A DNA stretch of 52,192 nt, taken from CAJQND01 sp051010055 (lineage in GTDB: Bacteria > Pseudomonadota > Alphaproteobacteria > Rhizobiales > CAJQND01). Shown here one piece after another: positions 41,015 through 50,627 of this stretch. A model generated the notes under the pieces. It searched no databases. It saw only the letters and a program-made list of their open reading frames with translations, and was not told where the DNA came from. A program made the translations under genes and the position numbers. The stretch lies in contig JBPCVY010000124.1 in NCBI GenBank assembly GCA_051010055.1, positions 1 through 52,192 on the forward strand. The letters run 5' to 3'. Numbering within the stretch: position 1 is the stretch's first letter; each line of letters starts with the position of its first letter.

Positions 41015-42955
41015 TTAGTCTATTTGATCATGAAAGTATTTAAAAATGTGTTTGGCTAAAGCAGAAGAAATACCTTCAACAGATGACAAATCGGTTACAC
41101 TTGCCCGGCTAACCGCCCGTGCTGACCCAAAATGACGCAAAAGCGCCTTTTTCCGGCCCGGCCCGATACCGGAAATTTCGTCGAGCGGATTGGCACCAAT
41201 AGCCTTTTTGCGCCGCGCCCTGTGGCTGCCGATGGCGAATCGATGGGCCTCATCACGCAACCGCTGGATATAATAGAGCACAGGATCACGCGATTCCAAC
41301 ATGAATGGCTGCTTGCCCTGAATATAGAAATGTTCCCGCCCCGCATTTCTGTCAGGCCCCTTGGCAATACCTGCAACCGGCAAATCCTCGATGCCCAAAT
41401 CGGCAAGCACATCTTGAGCTGCTGAAAGCTGGCCCTTGCCGCCATCAATCAGAACCAGATCGGGCCATGGAGGCATGGCTTCGTGATCAGTATCTTCGCC
41501 CTTGCCGTTTCCGTTATCGCGCGAGCCCTCTTCTTTCAGCAGGCGAGAGAAGCGCCGTGTCAGCACTTCTTTCATCATCGCGAAATCATCTCCGGCGGAA
41601 ATGTCCTGGGATTTGATATTGAACTTGCGGTACTGGCTTTTCTGAAACCCTTCCGGCCCTGCAACAATCATTGCGCCGACAGCGTGCGCCCCTTGGATAT
41701 GGCTGTTGTCATAAACCTCGATGCGCCGGGGCGGCGCTTCCAGGTCAAATGTTTCGGCAACACCGTTCAAGAGTTTCGTCTGTGAGGCCGCTTCCGCCAT
41801 CCGCCTACCAAGGGCTTCACGCGCGTTCGAGGTCGCGTGCTCAACGAGGGTTCTTTTTTCACCGCGCTGGGGCACCAGGATTTTCACCTTGCGCTCTGAT
41901 TTTACCGATAGGGCATCGGCAAGCAGCGCCTGGCCGGCAATTTCCTTTGGCAGGATAATCAGTTTGGGGCACGGTTTATCGTCGTAGAACTGGGCGAGGA
42001 ATGCCTCAAGAATTTCTTCGGATGAGTGGCTTTTATCGGCGCGTGGATAGTAGGCGCGGTTACCCCAGTTCTGGCCGCTGCGGAAAAAGAAAACCTGGAT
42101 GCAGCTCTGTCCGCCCTCATCGGCAATGGCAAACACGTCAGCATCTGTAACCGATTGCGGGTTGATGCCTTGATGGGATTGAACATGGCTAAGCGCCGAA
42201 ATCCTATCTCGGTAGCGGGCAGCCTGCTCGAACTCCAACGCCTCGGCGGCCTTTTCCATCTGCCGGGCAAGGGTGTCTTTTACACGCTGGCTGCGGCCTG
42301 ACAGAAAGTCCAGCGCATCATCAACAAGTGCATTGTAGCCATCTTCCGAAATTTCACCGGTGCATGGCGCCGCGCAGCGCTTGATTTGATAAAGCAAACA
42401 AGGCCGGGTGCGGTTTTCATAAACCGAATCTGAACATGAGCGCAGCAGGAACGCCTTTTGCAACGCATTTATTGTGCGGTTCACAGCACCAGCAGAGGCA
42501 AACGGGCCGAAATACTCACCCTTATAGCTGCGCGCGCCACGGTGTTTTCTGATTTGGGCAATCTGGTGATTGCGGGCGATCAGGATGTATGGAAACGATT
42601 TGTCATCGCGCAAAAGCACATTAAACCGCGGGCGCAGTTTCTTGATGAGGTTAGCTTCCAGTAGTAGCGCTTCAGCCTCGCTGGCGGTGGTGATGAACTC
42701 CATTGAGGCGGTTTGCAAAATCATCCGCGCAATACGCGATGTGTGCCCTGCCAGCCTGGTATAGTTCAGAACCCGCTTTTTGAGATTGCGCGCCTTTCCC
42801 ACATAAAGAACATCACCCGCCTCATTGAGCATGCGGTAGACGCCAGGCTTGTTGGGCAAAGTGCGCACGAACGCAGCGATAACGTCCATGCCGCGTTCTG
42901 CCGTGCCCGGCTCGCTTAGTTCAATATCTGGCGGCGTGTTGGGATCAACAGTCAT
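41015..42955 (-). CDS. uvrC: Excinuclease ABC subunit UvrC
   Basis: Dual-incision nuclease of nucleotide excision repair, 646 residues. Domains in order: GIY-YIG endonuclease (about 30-110; KPGVYRMLNEAGDVLYVGKA), a cysteine region (CLLYQIKRCAAPC), the UVR motif (ALEFEQAARYRDRI), the RNase H-like 5' nuclease (VYDNSHIQGAHAVGAM, DLVLIDGGKGQL) and a C-terminal helix-hairpin-helix pair (ISGIGPGRKKALLRHFGS). ATG start at 42955. It works with the UvrB encoded at the left end of the window. Confidence 0.98.
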   Translation of the reverse strand: MTVDPNTPPDIELSEPGTAERGMDVIAAFVRTLPNKPGVYRMLNEAGDVLYVGKARNLKKRVLNYTRLAGHTSRIARMILQTASMEFITTASEAEALLLEANLIKKLRPRFNVLLRDDKSFPYILIARNHQIAQIRKHRGARSYKGEYFGPFASAGAVNRTINALQKAFLLRSCSDSVYENRTRPCLLYQIKRCAAPCTGEISEDGYNALVDDALDFLSGRSQRVKDTLARQMEKAAEALEFEQAARYRDRISALSHVQSHQGINPQSVTDADVFAIADEGGQSCIQVFFFRSGQNWGNRAYYPRADKSHSSEEILEAFLAQFYDDKPCPKLIILPKEIAGQALLADALSVKSERKVKILVPQRGEKRTLVEHATSNAREALGRRMAEAASQTKLLNGVAETFDLEAPPRRIEVYDNSHIQGAHAVGAMIVAGPEGFQKSQYRKFNIKSQDISAGDDFAMMKEVLTRRFSRLLKEEGSRDNGNGKGEDTDHEAMPPWPDLVLIDGGKGQLSAAQDVLADLGIEDLPVAGIAKGPDRNAGREHFYIQGKQPFMLESRDPVLYYIQRLRDEAHRFAIGSHRARRKKAIGANPLDEISGIGPGRKKALLRHFGSARAVSRASVTDLSSVEGISSALAKHIFKYFHDQID

Positions 42956-43013
42956 CGTTCAACAGGTATGCGCCTGCTGGCCGAATTTTTCAAATGGGAC
43001 TTTGATGTTTCGG

Positions 43014-43424
43014 TCAGCGGGTGCGCTCAATCTCAATGCCAACGCTTGCGGCCTCTTCAACCGCGTCGGGTTTTTCAATGCGCACGCGGGCGCTCAGCAC
43101 CCGATCGTCCTCAAGGCATTTCTGCGCAATCAGTTCGGCCAGCGTTTCCACAAGGTGCACATGACCTTCGGCAACGATCGCCTTGATCTCGTTTACCACC
43201 GAGGCATAGCAAACCACATTGTTATGATCATCATTTATGGGCTTGGCGCTCTCAGGAACTGCCAGATCGATATTGACCAAAATGGTCTGCGGATAGATTT
43301 TCTCGTGCTCATAGATGCCGAGCATGGCCTTAATTTCAAGATCGCGAATGAAAACATGACGTATCCGGTTTAGCGCATTTGCGATCTGCGCCTTGCGGGC
43401 CGGTTCGGCTAACTTGGTCATCAT
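43014..43424 (-). CDS. folB: Dihydroneopterin aldolase
   Basis: Folate biosynthesis enzyme of 136 residues that cleaves dihydroneopterin to 6-hydroxymethyl-dihydropterin. Typical stretches are VFIRDLEIKAMLGIYEHEK, VCYASVVNEIKAIV, and HVHLVETLAELIAQKCL with the conserved ETLAE. The N-terminus has about 20 extra residues compared with E. coli FolB. It lies 73 bases downstream of a pteridine-reductase-like SDR gene, pointing to a shared role in pterin metabolism. Confidence 0.93.
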   Translation of the reverse strand: MMTKLAEPARKAQIANALNRIRHVFIRDLEIKAMLGIYEHEKIYPQTILVNIDLAVPESAKPINDDHNNVVCYASVVNEIKAIVAEGHVHLVETLAELIAQKCLEDDRVLSARVRIEKPDAVEEAASVGIEIERTR

Positions 43425-43497
43425 CTTGTCTTTCGTACTTGGCCTTCAGCGGACCCTGCCCGTCCGCCGCGGTATTGTCATTAAAAATATGATGCAG

Positions 43498-44268
43498 CTA
43501 CTCATTCACATTGATGATATCAGGCGTTTGCCAAACAAGATGCTGCCCGCCGTCAAGAACGATCATCTGACCGGTAAGGGCCGGCATCGAGAGAATGAAC
43601 AATACCGCTTCGGCGATTTCCTTCGGGCTGGTGCCGCGTTTAAGCAATGTCAGGTTCTTTTGCAATTCAAAATCATCCCTATCCATGCGGATATTGGGCA
43701 AAGCGGGACCTGGACCGATGGCATTGACCCTGATGCGCGGGGCCAGCGATTGGGCAAGGGTGCGGGTAACCGTCCATAAGGCGGCTTTTGAAGCAGTATA
43801 GGAAAAGAACTTCGGATTTAGCTTCAAAACCCGTTGATCAATAATGTTGATGATATCACCGCCTGAAGTCTCTGAGAGCTGATTGGCGAAGGCCTGGGCA
43901 AGGAACAATGGTGCGCGCAGGTTGGTATTCAAGTGGCTGTCCCAACTATCCTGGGTGATCGAACCAACCTCATCTGGTTCAAACAGAGATGCGTTGTTGA
44001 TCAGACAGCCGATTTCCCCAAGACCGGCCCGGGCTTCTGCAATCAGTCTGTTTGGCACCGCCGGATCGGCCAAATCCCCTTTCACCGCCACCGCCTTCAC
44101 ACCGCAGCTAACAGCATCGCGCACAACCTCAAGCGCTTCGTCTTCCGAAGAATGATAATGCACCGCCACGTCCCACCCCTCGGCGGCGAGATCTAGGGCA
44201 ATGCGCCGGCCTATGCGCTTGGCCGCGCCGGTAATAAGGGCCCTGGTTGGGGTGATCGGATCGGTCAT
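43498..44268 (-). CDS. SDR oxidoreductase, FolM/pteridine-reductase-like
   Basis: Short-chain dehydrogenase of 256 residues. The cofactor motif is TGAAKRIG at 13-20, fitting the TGxxxRxG form of pteridine reductases rather than TGxxxGxG. The catalytic set is D144, Y157 and K161 (IIDQRV, then YTASK), with Asp in place of the usual SDR Ser, again as in PTR1 and FolM. The C-terminal GGQHLVWQ also fits. It probably reduces dihydromonapterin or dihydrofolate with NADPH; adjacency to folB supports this. The stated specificity is inference. Confidence 0.87.
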   Translation of the reverse strand: MTDPITPTRALITGAAKRIGRRIALDLAAEGWDVAVHYHSSEDEALEVVRDAVSCGVKAVAVKGDLADPAVPNRLIAEARAGLGEIGCLINNASLFEPDEVGSITQDSWDSHLNTNLRAPLFLAQAFANQLSETSGGDIINIIDQRVLKLNPKFFSYTASKAALWTVTRTLAQSLAPRIRVNAIGPGPALPNIRMDRDDFELQKNLTLLKRGTSPKEIAEAVLFILSMPALTGQMIVLDGGQHLVWQTPDIINVNE

Positions 44269-44366
44269 TTCGGTCTCTTCTCATCGTGGCGAGCGGTGCG
44301 CGCAAATTTCTGTCTACACCAATATAACTTGAGGAAATGCCTGTAGAAACTGAACGTTACACAACG

Positions 44367-45206
44367 TCACTGTGTTTTTTGGGCAATCCAGAATGTCATT
44401 TGTCCGATTTGCTGGCGCATCTCATCGTGATTTGCCAGCCACTGATCCGCCTCGCCTGTGGCAATCAGCTCTTCCACCGATGCCATCGCCAGTTCCAGCT
44501 CTTCAGTTTTTGCGCTCGACCACATGGAATCCCCGGCCCGCCAATCTTCCCGGAAAATGCCCGACATATCGAAATAGGCATCTCCCTGCATAACTGCATT
44601 TACCGGCACATGGCGGCCAACCACAGAAAACCCGTTCTCCAGAAGCATCTGGGAAACCATGGCGGACGGGGCAATGCGTGCCCGCACATCCTCAAAAGCG
44701 CGGGGGATAAAATCGTTGTACCAAAAGCCTTTAGTGAGTTGTTTGTGGGAACAGGCGTTCAGCAAAAATACCCCGTTTGGCTTTAAAACCCGGGTAACTT
44801 CCGTAATGGCTGCCCGGTGGCCGTTATGGGCGGCATCCTTGCCATCTCCCAGGTGATGCAGCACCTGGTTGATCATCACCGTATCGAAAGTTTCAGCCTC
44901 AAACGGCAGCGCGAGAATGGAGCCCCGTTCCAGCTTGACCGTCTCCGACGCAATCCCATCAGCAAGTTTGCCGCTGGCTTTGGCCAGCATGCCTTCGTTG
45001 TAATCAATGCCGTTAATCTTGCCCACATGGGGGTGGAGGGCCGCAGAGTAGTTGCCCGTGCCACAACCTGCATCAAGCAGCCGGACGTCGCTCAATTTCG
45101 CCGGTGCAAAGCGTTCCAGCGCTCCAAGCCAGATTTCATACGCAACCGCCTGCCGGGTCAGGTCATAATCCGGCGCCGCCTTGCCGTAGTCGTTGTAGGA
45201 GCTCAT
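44367..45206 (-). CDS. Class I SAM-dependent methyltransferase
   Basis: Methyltransferase of 279 residues from the ATG at 45206, which overlaps the upstream stop by four bases. The SAM-binding motif I is LLDAGCGTGNYSAAL near residue 44, with INGIDYNEGM, and post-motif NQVLHHLGDG and LKPNGVFLLNACS. This resembles UbiE/Coq5-type and arsenite-type small-molecule methyltransferases; the substrate is unknown. The open frame extends to 45335 but overlaps the upstream gene without homology. Confidence 0.85.
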   Translation of the reverse strand: MSSYNDYGKAAPDYDLTRQAVAYEIWLGALERFAPAKLSDVRLLDAGCGTGNYSAALHPHVGKINGIDYNEGMLAKASGKLADGIASETVKLERGSILALPFEAETFDTVMINQVLHHLGDGKDAAHNGHRAAITEVTRVLKPNGVFLLNACSHKQLTKGFWYNDFIPRAFEDVRARIAPSAMVSQMLLENGFSVVGRHVPVNAVMQGDAYFDMSGIFREDWRAGDSMWSSAKTEELELAMASVEELIATGEADQWLANHDEMRQQIGQMTFWIAQKTQ

Positions 45207-46282
45207 TGCGCGGCTGGCTGGTAAATTACCTGCCAGTTTTCCGCTGGCAGAGGGGCTGCACAATCTTTCCATGCCACAACCCGTTGCATTACAAAATTTC
45301 CATCGCGCCATTCCCATTCCGACAGGGTGCCGCACCCTTCCGATCCTTCTGCTTTGAAGCGGCTCGACAGAATGCCGCTTTCCTTATCGAACGCGGCGTT
45401 GACCAGCCTGTCCGTGCCGGTCCAACCGAGTGTTTCGTTATGTACGGCGAAAAGCATGGCATCGGCACGGCGTCCTTTCTCGACCAGATAAATCCGCGAT
45501 GCCGGATTGTTCGTTCCAGGTGTGCAGGGAACAATGAACATGCTCAGCCCCTCACCCAGATCAAAACGACGCGAATGGTTTTGTGGCGATGGCCGCCCAA
45601 CCCAGCCCTCGCAAGCTTCCACCTGGCCTTGCAGCGCCATAATTGCCGGTGGCAGCTGCAGCGGCGTAATCCCGTCTGCATCCCCTTCTTCCTGTTTAGC
45701 GTTTTCCATCGGAGGCGGTCCCACAGCGCTCTCATTTGCAGCACGGATCTGATCTTTGTTGATCCATTTCAGTGCTGCGCTCATTCCCCGGAGCGAAAAA
45801 TTCGCTGTATGGGTCTCACCGCGGTCATCGCGGAAGGAAATGGACATTTGTGATCCAGCCTTCATGGCTGGAAACAGTTTGTCGAGCATGGCTTGATCGG
45901 TGAAGAAGTATTCGTTTTTGCTGCCGATTGTCATGTAGCCAGCGCCCGGTGCAAGGGCAAAGGCTGGCCCGCCAACAACCCGCACGTTCAAAAGCTCGCC
46001 CTTTGCCGGCATATCATCAATTGCCGTGAAGGAAATCACGAACTGGGAGAAGTCGCCCCCTTCACGTCCAACCCGCAGAACATAGGCCTCACCGAATGCG
46101 CCGGAGCCCGGGCGCACGTATGCTGTTGCAGAACAATATGTGTCTTCCCGGCAGGCGGCCAGCCAATCACGAAAATACTCACGTCTTTCGCCGAAGGGAG
46201 GATCTTCTGCGGTTTGTGTCTGGGCAAGTGCCGAAACGGCAAACGAAAGCAGGATACCAACTGTTAAAATTAACGCACGCAT
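45203..46282 (-). CDS. DUF1176 exported protein
   Basis: The 359-residue protein has a signal peptide (about 1-20, ending SALAQ). The N-terminal part contains FRDWLAACREDTYCSATAYV, and the C-terminal part EGCGTLSEWEWRDGNFV, both matching the DUF1176 pattern of paired cysteine-bearing domains. Cysteines (44, 49 and others such as ACEGW, VPCTP, EGCGT, KDCAA) probably form disulfides in the periplasm. No activity is known for the family. It is coupled to the methyltransferase gene by a four-base overlap. Confidence 0.82.
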   Translation of the reverse strand: MRALILTVGILLSFAVSALAQTQTAEDPPFGERREYFRDWLAACREDTYCSATAYVRPGSGAFGEAYVLRVGREGGDFSQFVISFTAIDDMPAKGELLNVRVVGGPAFALAPGAGYMTIGSKNEYFFTDQAMLDKLFPAMKAGSQMSISFRDDRGETHTANFSLRGMSAALKWINKDQIRAANESAVGPPPMENAKQEEGDADGITPLQLPPAIMALQGQVEACEGWVGRPSPQNHSRRFDLGEGLSMFIVPCTPGTNNPASRIYLVEKGRRADAMLFAVHNETLGWTGTDRLVNAAFDKESGILSSRFKAEGSEGCGTLSEWEWRDGNFVMQRVVAWKDCAAPLPAENWQVIYQPAAQ

Positions 46283-46362
46283 CTGATGTATTCGGTACTA
46301 CTCTTGCAAGGGGCCAACAAGAACGAGCGCTCAGCTTAGAGCATAATTTTGACAGTTGTAAA

Positions 46363-48681
46363 TTATTTCAAGTTCGCAGCCCGCCACACTTTTTCCGGCG
46401 TCAAAGGCATATCAATGTGCGTAACGCCCTCAGTTTTCAAGGCATCGCAAATGGCATTGACGATCGCGGACGGAGCACCAGTTGCACCTGCCTCTCCCGC
46501 CCCCTTGACCCCAAGCGGGTTGGTGGCCGTTGGCACATTTTCGTTGAGGCTCACATCAAGAGCGCAAATATCATCTGCCCGGGGCATGGTGTAGTCCATG
46601 AAACTGCCGGTGAGCGGCTGCCCGCTTTCATGGTCATAAACAACCCCTTCAAGCAGCGCCTGGCCGATGCCCTGAACCGTACCGCCCAATATCTGGCCTG
46701 TTGCGATCATCGGATTTATAATCCGGCCGAAATCGTCGACCACCGCATATTGCATCAACTCGACGGCGCCGGTTTCCGGATCAACCTCAACCTCGACAAT
46801 GTGGCAGCCGTTGGGATAATTGAAGGCTTCGCGTTCATAGCGCGAGAAAGTGGAAAGGCTCGCCGGGACGTTTTCCGGCACGTCATCTTTCTCCGCAATC
46901 GCCCGCTGCAACTCCAGGACAGAAATTGATTTGTTGGTGCCCTTTACCGAAAACAGCCCTTCGGCAAATACAACTTCATCGTCGTCCACATCAAACAGAT
47001 GGGCTGCGGCGGCCCGGCCCTTGGCTATGATTTCGCCAGCAGCCACTTTGAGTGCATTTCCGCAGGTCGCCAGCGATCGTGAACCGCCATGCCCGTAGCC
47101 TTCTCTGATAATTCCGGTATCGCCCTGCATGTAGCAGATTTTGGCCGGATCAATGCCCAACTCAGAATGCACAAGTTGTGTGTAGGCGGTTTCATGGCCC
47201 TGGCCCGTTGACTGGGTACCCACCAGTAGGGTCACGCCGTCATCATCATCGAACCTCACCTCAGCGCCTTCAACCGGCCCGCCCAGCGTGATCTCCAGAT
47301 AGGTAGAGTAACCTAGCCCGCGGCGGCGGCCGTGCGCCTCCGATTGCGCCTTGCGGGCTGCAAAACCCGCTACATCGATTTTGGTGGAGGCCATATCTAG
47401 ATTTTGTTCAAACTCCCCGCAATCGACGGTCATGCCCAGGGCCGTTTTGGCGGGGAACGTTGTTATGAAATTTTTGCGGCGGAGTTCAAGGCGGTCAAAT
47501 CCGGTCTGGTCAGCGGCAACATCAATGATGCGTTCGATAATGTATGACGCTTCCGGCCTTCCCGCGCCTCGATAAGCGTCAAGCGGCACAGTGTTGGTAA
47601 ATGCTGCACGCACCTGCATATGGGCGTTGGGAATAGCGTAGGCTCCCCCTTGAACAACCCAACTCGCGCTGGTGGGAATAATCGTGCCGAAGCTTGACAG
47701 ATAAGCGCCCATATTGGCGATGGTGTCGACTTTCAGAGCGGTGAACTTGCCGTCAGCGTCCAGGGCAAGGGTTGCCTTGGTAACATGATCACGGGCATGG
47801 ATTTCAATCAGAAAATTCTCGCTTCTGCTGGCAATCCATTTTACCGGACGACCGAGTTCGCGGGCTGCCCAAATGCACAGAACGTTTTCGGGATAAACAA
47901 AGTTTTTCGCACCAAACCCACCACCAACATCGGGCGCGTGAACACGGATTTTCTCAAGCGGCACATTGAAAATGGCCTCTGCCATTTGCTGACGTTGTGC
48001 ATGCACAGCCTGGCCGGACACATGCAGCACATATTGCTCATTGCCCCGGTCCCACTCTCCCACGGCCCCGCGCGGTTCAACCGCTGCCGGCGCCAACCGG
48101 TTGTTGATGAGATCGAGCTCCACAACATGGAGAGCTTCGGCGATTGCTGCATCGGTGGCCGCGAGTTCGCCCTTGGAAAAGGTGTAGCAAAGGTTTGAAC
48201 CGAACTGAGGCCAAATTACCGGCACATCTTCGTCAAACACCCGCGCAAGGTCCGTATTGTGCCTGAGTGGTTCGAAATCAACATCGATGAGTTCGGCTGC
48301 ATCTTGCGCCGCCTTCCGGCTTTCAGCGACCACGAAGGCAATCGGATCGCCCACAAAGCGCACGGTATCTTCAGCCAATGCATGGCGTGGGGGATGGTTC
48401 ACGCCATGTTCGTCCAGCCCGTCAATTGCGGTGAGGGTAGGAAACGGGCCGTTTCCTGATTTCGCATAATCAGCGCCTGTGAAAACGGCGATAACCCCCG
48501 GTGCGGCCTTTGCCTCTTCCGTATCGATTGAAAGGATGCGGGCATGGGCATAAGGCGAGCGCAATACAGCCGCATGGGCGAGATTTTCAAACTGCAAGTC
48601 ATCAATGAAGGAGCCGACGCCGGTTAAAAAGCGTTCATCTTCGCGGCGGCGCACGGCCTGGCCCACACCAAATTTTTCCAT
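46363..48681 (-). CDS. Xanthine dehydrogenase-family molybdoprotein, CoxL form II-like
   Basis: Molybdopterin cytosine dinucleotide-binding large subunit of 772 residues, of the aldehyde oxidase/CO dehydrogenase family. Seen are the GGGFGAK Mo-cofactor loop at 253-259, AYRGAGR at 369-375 (the form II active-site sequence, not the AYxCSFR of true CO dehydrogenase) and the catalytic Glu in KGAGEAG near residue 730. The FAD and iron-sulfur subunits normally needed are not adjacent. It lies 18 bases after cca. Substrate unknown; an aldehyde or N-heterocycle is more likely than CO. Confidence 0.9.
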   Translation of the reverse strand: MEKFGVGQAVRRREDERFLTGVGSFIDDLQFENLAHAAVLRSPYAHARILSIDTEEAKAAPGVIAVFTGADYAKSGNGPFPTLTAIDGLDEHGVNHPPRHALAEDTVRFVGDPIAFVVAESRKAAQDAAELIDVDFEPLRHNTDLARVFDEDVPVIWPQFGSNLCYTFSKGELAATDAAIAEALHVVELDLINNRLAPAAVEPRGAVGEWDRGNEQYVLHVSGQAVHAQRQQMAEAIFNVPLEKIRVHAPDVGGGFGAKNFVYPENVLCIWAARELGRPVKWIASRSENFLIEIHARDHVTKATLALDADGKFTALKVDTIANMGAYLSSFGTIIPTSASWVVQGGAYAIPNAHMQVRAAFTNTVPLDAYRGAGRPEASYIIERIIDVAADQTGFDRLELRRKNFITTFPAKTALGMTVDCGEFEQNLDMASTKIDVAGFAARKAQSEAHGRRRGLGYSTYLEITLGGPVEGAEVRFDDDDGVTLLVGTQSTGQGHETAYTQLVHSELGIDPAKICYMQGDTGIIREGYGHGGSRSLATCGNALKVAAGEIIAKGRAAAAHLFDVDDDEVVFAEGLFSVKGTNKSISVLELQRAIAEKDDVPENVPASLSTFSRYEREAFNYPNGCHIVEVEVDPETGAVELMQYAVVDDFGRIINPMIATGQILGGTVQGIGQALLEGVVYDHESGQPLTGSFMDYTMPRADDICALDVSLNENVPTATNPLGVKGAGEAGATGAPSAIVNAICDALKTEGVTHIDMPLTPEKVWRAANLK

Positions 48682-48699
48682 GATGGATTCGCTCTCCGG

Positions 48700-49947
48700 T
48701 TAGGACATATTCCTCAGACGCTTCAGGAGGTCATCGCGGGAGGCGGTAAAACCACCCGCCACCCACCAATCTTCAATGGTTTGCAGAATTTCGCCCAAGC
48801 GGGGCCCTTCTTCAATACCATTTTCAAGCAAATCTTCTCCTGAGAGCGGAAATTCAGGCTGCACCCAACTGCCGGCCAGATTGAGCAGGCCGAACCAATC
48901 AGCATTGTTCGCAGGCGCATCAGAACATGCCCAGCTGGCAAGAATAGAATCTGAAAACGTTTGCGCGCCGAACCAATAAAGGAGCCGTTCACGCTCTTCT
49001 ACGCGGAAATTAGGCGTAACTTGCGGGGCCGAACGGAGGTTTCTCAAGCGAACGGTTTCGGAATTGGTGAGCACGAATGCTTCGCGGGCCTCGCTTGCGC
49101 CAACCTGTCCGTAAAGAACTGCAAGACGCAAAAGCGCGTCAGAGCACCCTTTTCGTGCAGCATCTATTTCTCCCAGTTTTTCAAGCGCCTGAACGGAGAT
49201 TTTACCGTTCAGAACGTGTTCAAGAACGCCATCATCGTTCATCAGATGAATTGTCGCCGGTCCGCCCTTTGCCGCGAGAAGTTTGAAAAATTCCTGGCGG
49301 ATACGCTCACGCGAGAGACCATCGAGCTCTGAGCGGGCCTGTCTACATGCCGCGCGGGCATTTTCTTCAGGTTGCCCCTTTCCAAAGCGGGCGTGGAACC
49401 GGAAAAACCTCAGGATTCTCAGATAATCTTCCTTGATACGATGCGCCGGGTTGCCAACAAACCTCACCGTGCGGGTTACGATGTCGCCATAGCCGCCTAC
49501 GGGATCGAAAACCGTTCCATCAGCGCCACAATAAAGCGCGTTCATCGTGAAATCGCGGCGGCGTGCATCCGCCTCCCAATCAGACGTAAAAGCCACCTTG
49601 GCGTGACGCCCGTAGGTTTCTTCATCAACCCTGAGGGTTGTTACCTCATAAGGTACGTGCGCGCCTTCCGGCCCAGACACAAGGGTCACCGAGCCATGGT
49701 CGATGCCGGTTGGATGAGCGCCAAGCCCTGCCTTTTTGCCCGCCTCCATAACCGCTTCTGGCGAGAGCGTTGTCGCAATGTCTATATCGCCTGCCGGCTC
49801 ACCCAACAGCGCATCACGCACGCACCCGCCGACAGCGCGCGCCTCGCCGCCTGCGGCCTCAAGCGCCTTTACAACCGCCTGAAAGCGCGCATCTTCCAGC
49901 CAGTCCCGGCCGGCCAGCGAGGGGAGTTTCTGAGGGTCAGCACCCAC
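48700..49947 (-). CDS. cca: CCA tRNA nucleotidyltransferase / poly(A) polymerase family
   Basis: Class II nucleotidyltransferase of 415 residues that adds or repairs the CCA end of tRNAs. The catalytic domain shows AVGGCVRDALLGEPAGDIDI with the metal-binding DID, then RRDFTMNALYCG and GDIVTRTVRFVGNPAHRIKEDYLR split over residues 150-175, with the nucleotide-binding RILRFFRFHARFG. The start is GTG at 49947, five bases after the NUDIX stop. Gene order DUF1285-NUDIX-cca is conserved in Hyphomicrobiales. Confidence 0.94.
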   Translation of the reverse strand: MGADPQKLPSLAGRDWLEDARFQAVVKALEAAGGEARAVGGCVRDALLGEPAGDIDIATTLSPEAVMEAGKKAGLGAHPTGIDHGSVTLVSGPEGAHVPYEVTTLRVDEETYGRHAKVAFTSDWEADARRRDFTMNALYCGADGTVFDPVGGYGDIVTRTVRFVGNPAHRIKEDYLRILRFFRFHARFGKGQPEENARAACRQARSELDGLSRERIRQEFFKLLAAKGGPATIHLMNDDGVLEHVLNGKISVQALEKLGEIDAARKGCSDALLRLAVLYGQVGASEAREAFVLTNSETVRLRNLRSAPQVTPNFRVEERERLLYWFGAQTFSDSILASWACSDAPANNADWFGLLNLAGSWVQPEFPLSGEDLLENGIEEGPRLGEILQTIEDWWVAGGFTASRDDLLKRLRNMS

Positions 49948-49952
49948 AACAG

Positions 49953-50618
49953 CTATACTTTCTCATGTTCAGGCGCATAAACGCGGTCGTAAAAATTTCG
50001 CAACATGCCCGCAGTAGCACCCCAGATGTATCTGTCGCCATAGGGCATCGCATAAAACCAGCGCTTTTTGCCCTGCCACTCCCGGCCATGGCGCAAATGA
50101 TTGGCCGGGTTCATGAGGAACCCCAGCGGCACTTCGAAAATATCTGCAACCTCGCCCGGTTCGGGAATTGCGGTGAATCCCGGCTCAATAAGGGCAACAA
50201 CCGGACAGATTCTGTAGCCGGTCCGGGTCTGGTAGACATCGAGAAACCCTACCGGTTCGATGAATTCGTGGGCAACGCCGGTTTCTTCTTCTGTTTCGCG
50301 AAGCGCAGCAGCGACTGGGCCTTCATCGGTTTCATCTATTTTTCCACCGGGAAAGGCCACCTGGCCCGGATGGCTCGGCAAATGTTCCGTGCGCTGGGTC
50401 AAAAGCACCGTCAGTTCCGGCTTGCGTTTTACCAGGGGCACCAGAACGGCGGCGGGTTTTTGCTCCGCCTCCCCATCAAATGTTGACCCCAGCGAGCGGT
50501 TCAAATCATCATCAGAGCGCAAGGCCGGTTTGGAAAAATCAATCGCCTCCAGGGGCACATTGGCTATCAGCCTGCGCGCTGCCAGCTCGCGAAATTCATT
50601 TGTCGAAAAGGTTAACAA
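49953..50618 (-). CDS. CoA pyrophosphatase, NUDIX family
   Basis: NudL/YeaB-type hydrolase of 221 residues cleaving CoA and derivatives to phosphopantetheine and adenosine 3',5'-bisphosphate. The Nudix box is GGKIDETDEGPVAAALRETE followed by EETG. The preceding LTQRTEHLPSHPGQVAFPGG is the NudL-specific UPF0035 motif. It starts with TTG at 50618 after AGGAAC, nine bases from the DUF1285 gene. Confidence 0.92.
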   Translation of the reverse strand: MLTFSTNEFRELAARRLIANVPLEAIDFSKPALRSDDDLNRSLGSTFDGEAEQKPAAVLVPLVKRKPELTVLLTQRTEHLPSHPGQVAFPGGKIDETDEGPVAAALRETEEETGVAHEFIEPVGFLDVYQTRTGYRICPVVALIEPGFTAIPEPGEVADIFEVPLGFLMNPANHLRHGREWQGKKRWFYAMPYGDRYIWGATAGMLRNFYDRVYAPEHEKV

Positions 50619-50627
50619 GCTTGGTTC

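Noticed and set aside
46096..46929. A 277-codon plus-strand frame opposite the DUF1176 and CoxL-like genes
   Set aside because: It crosses two convincing minus-strand genes and shows no conserved motif.
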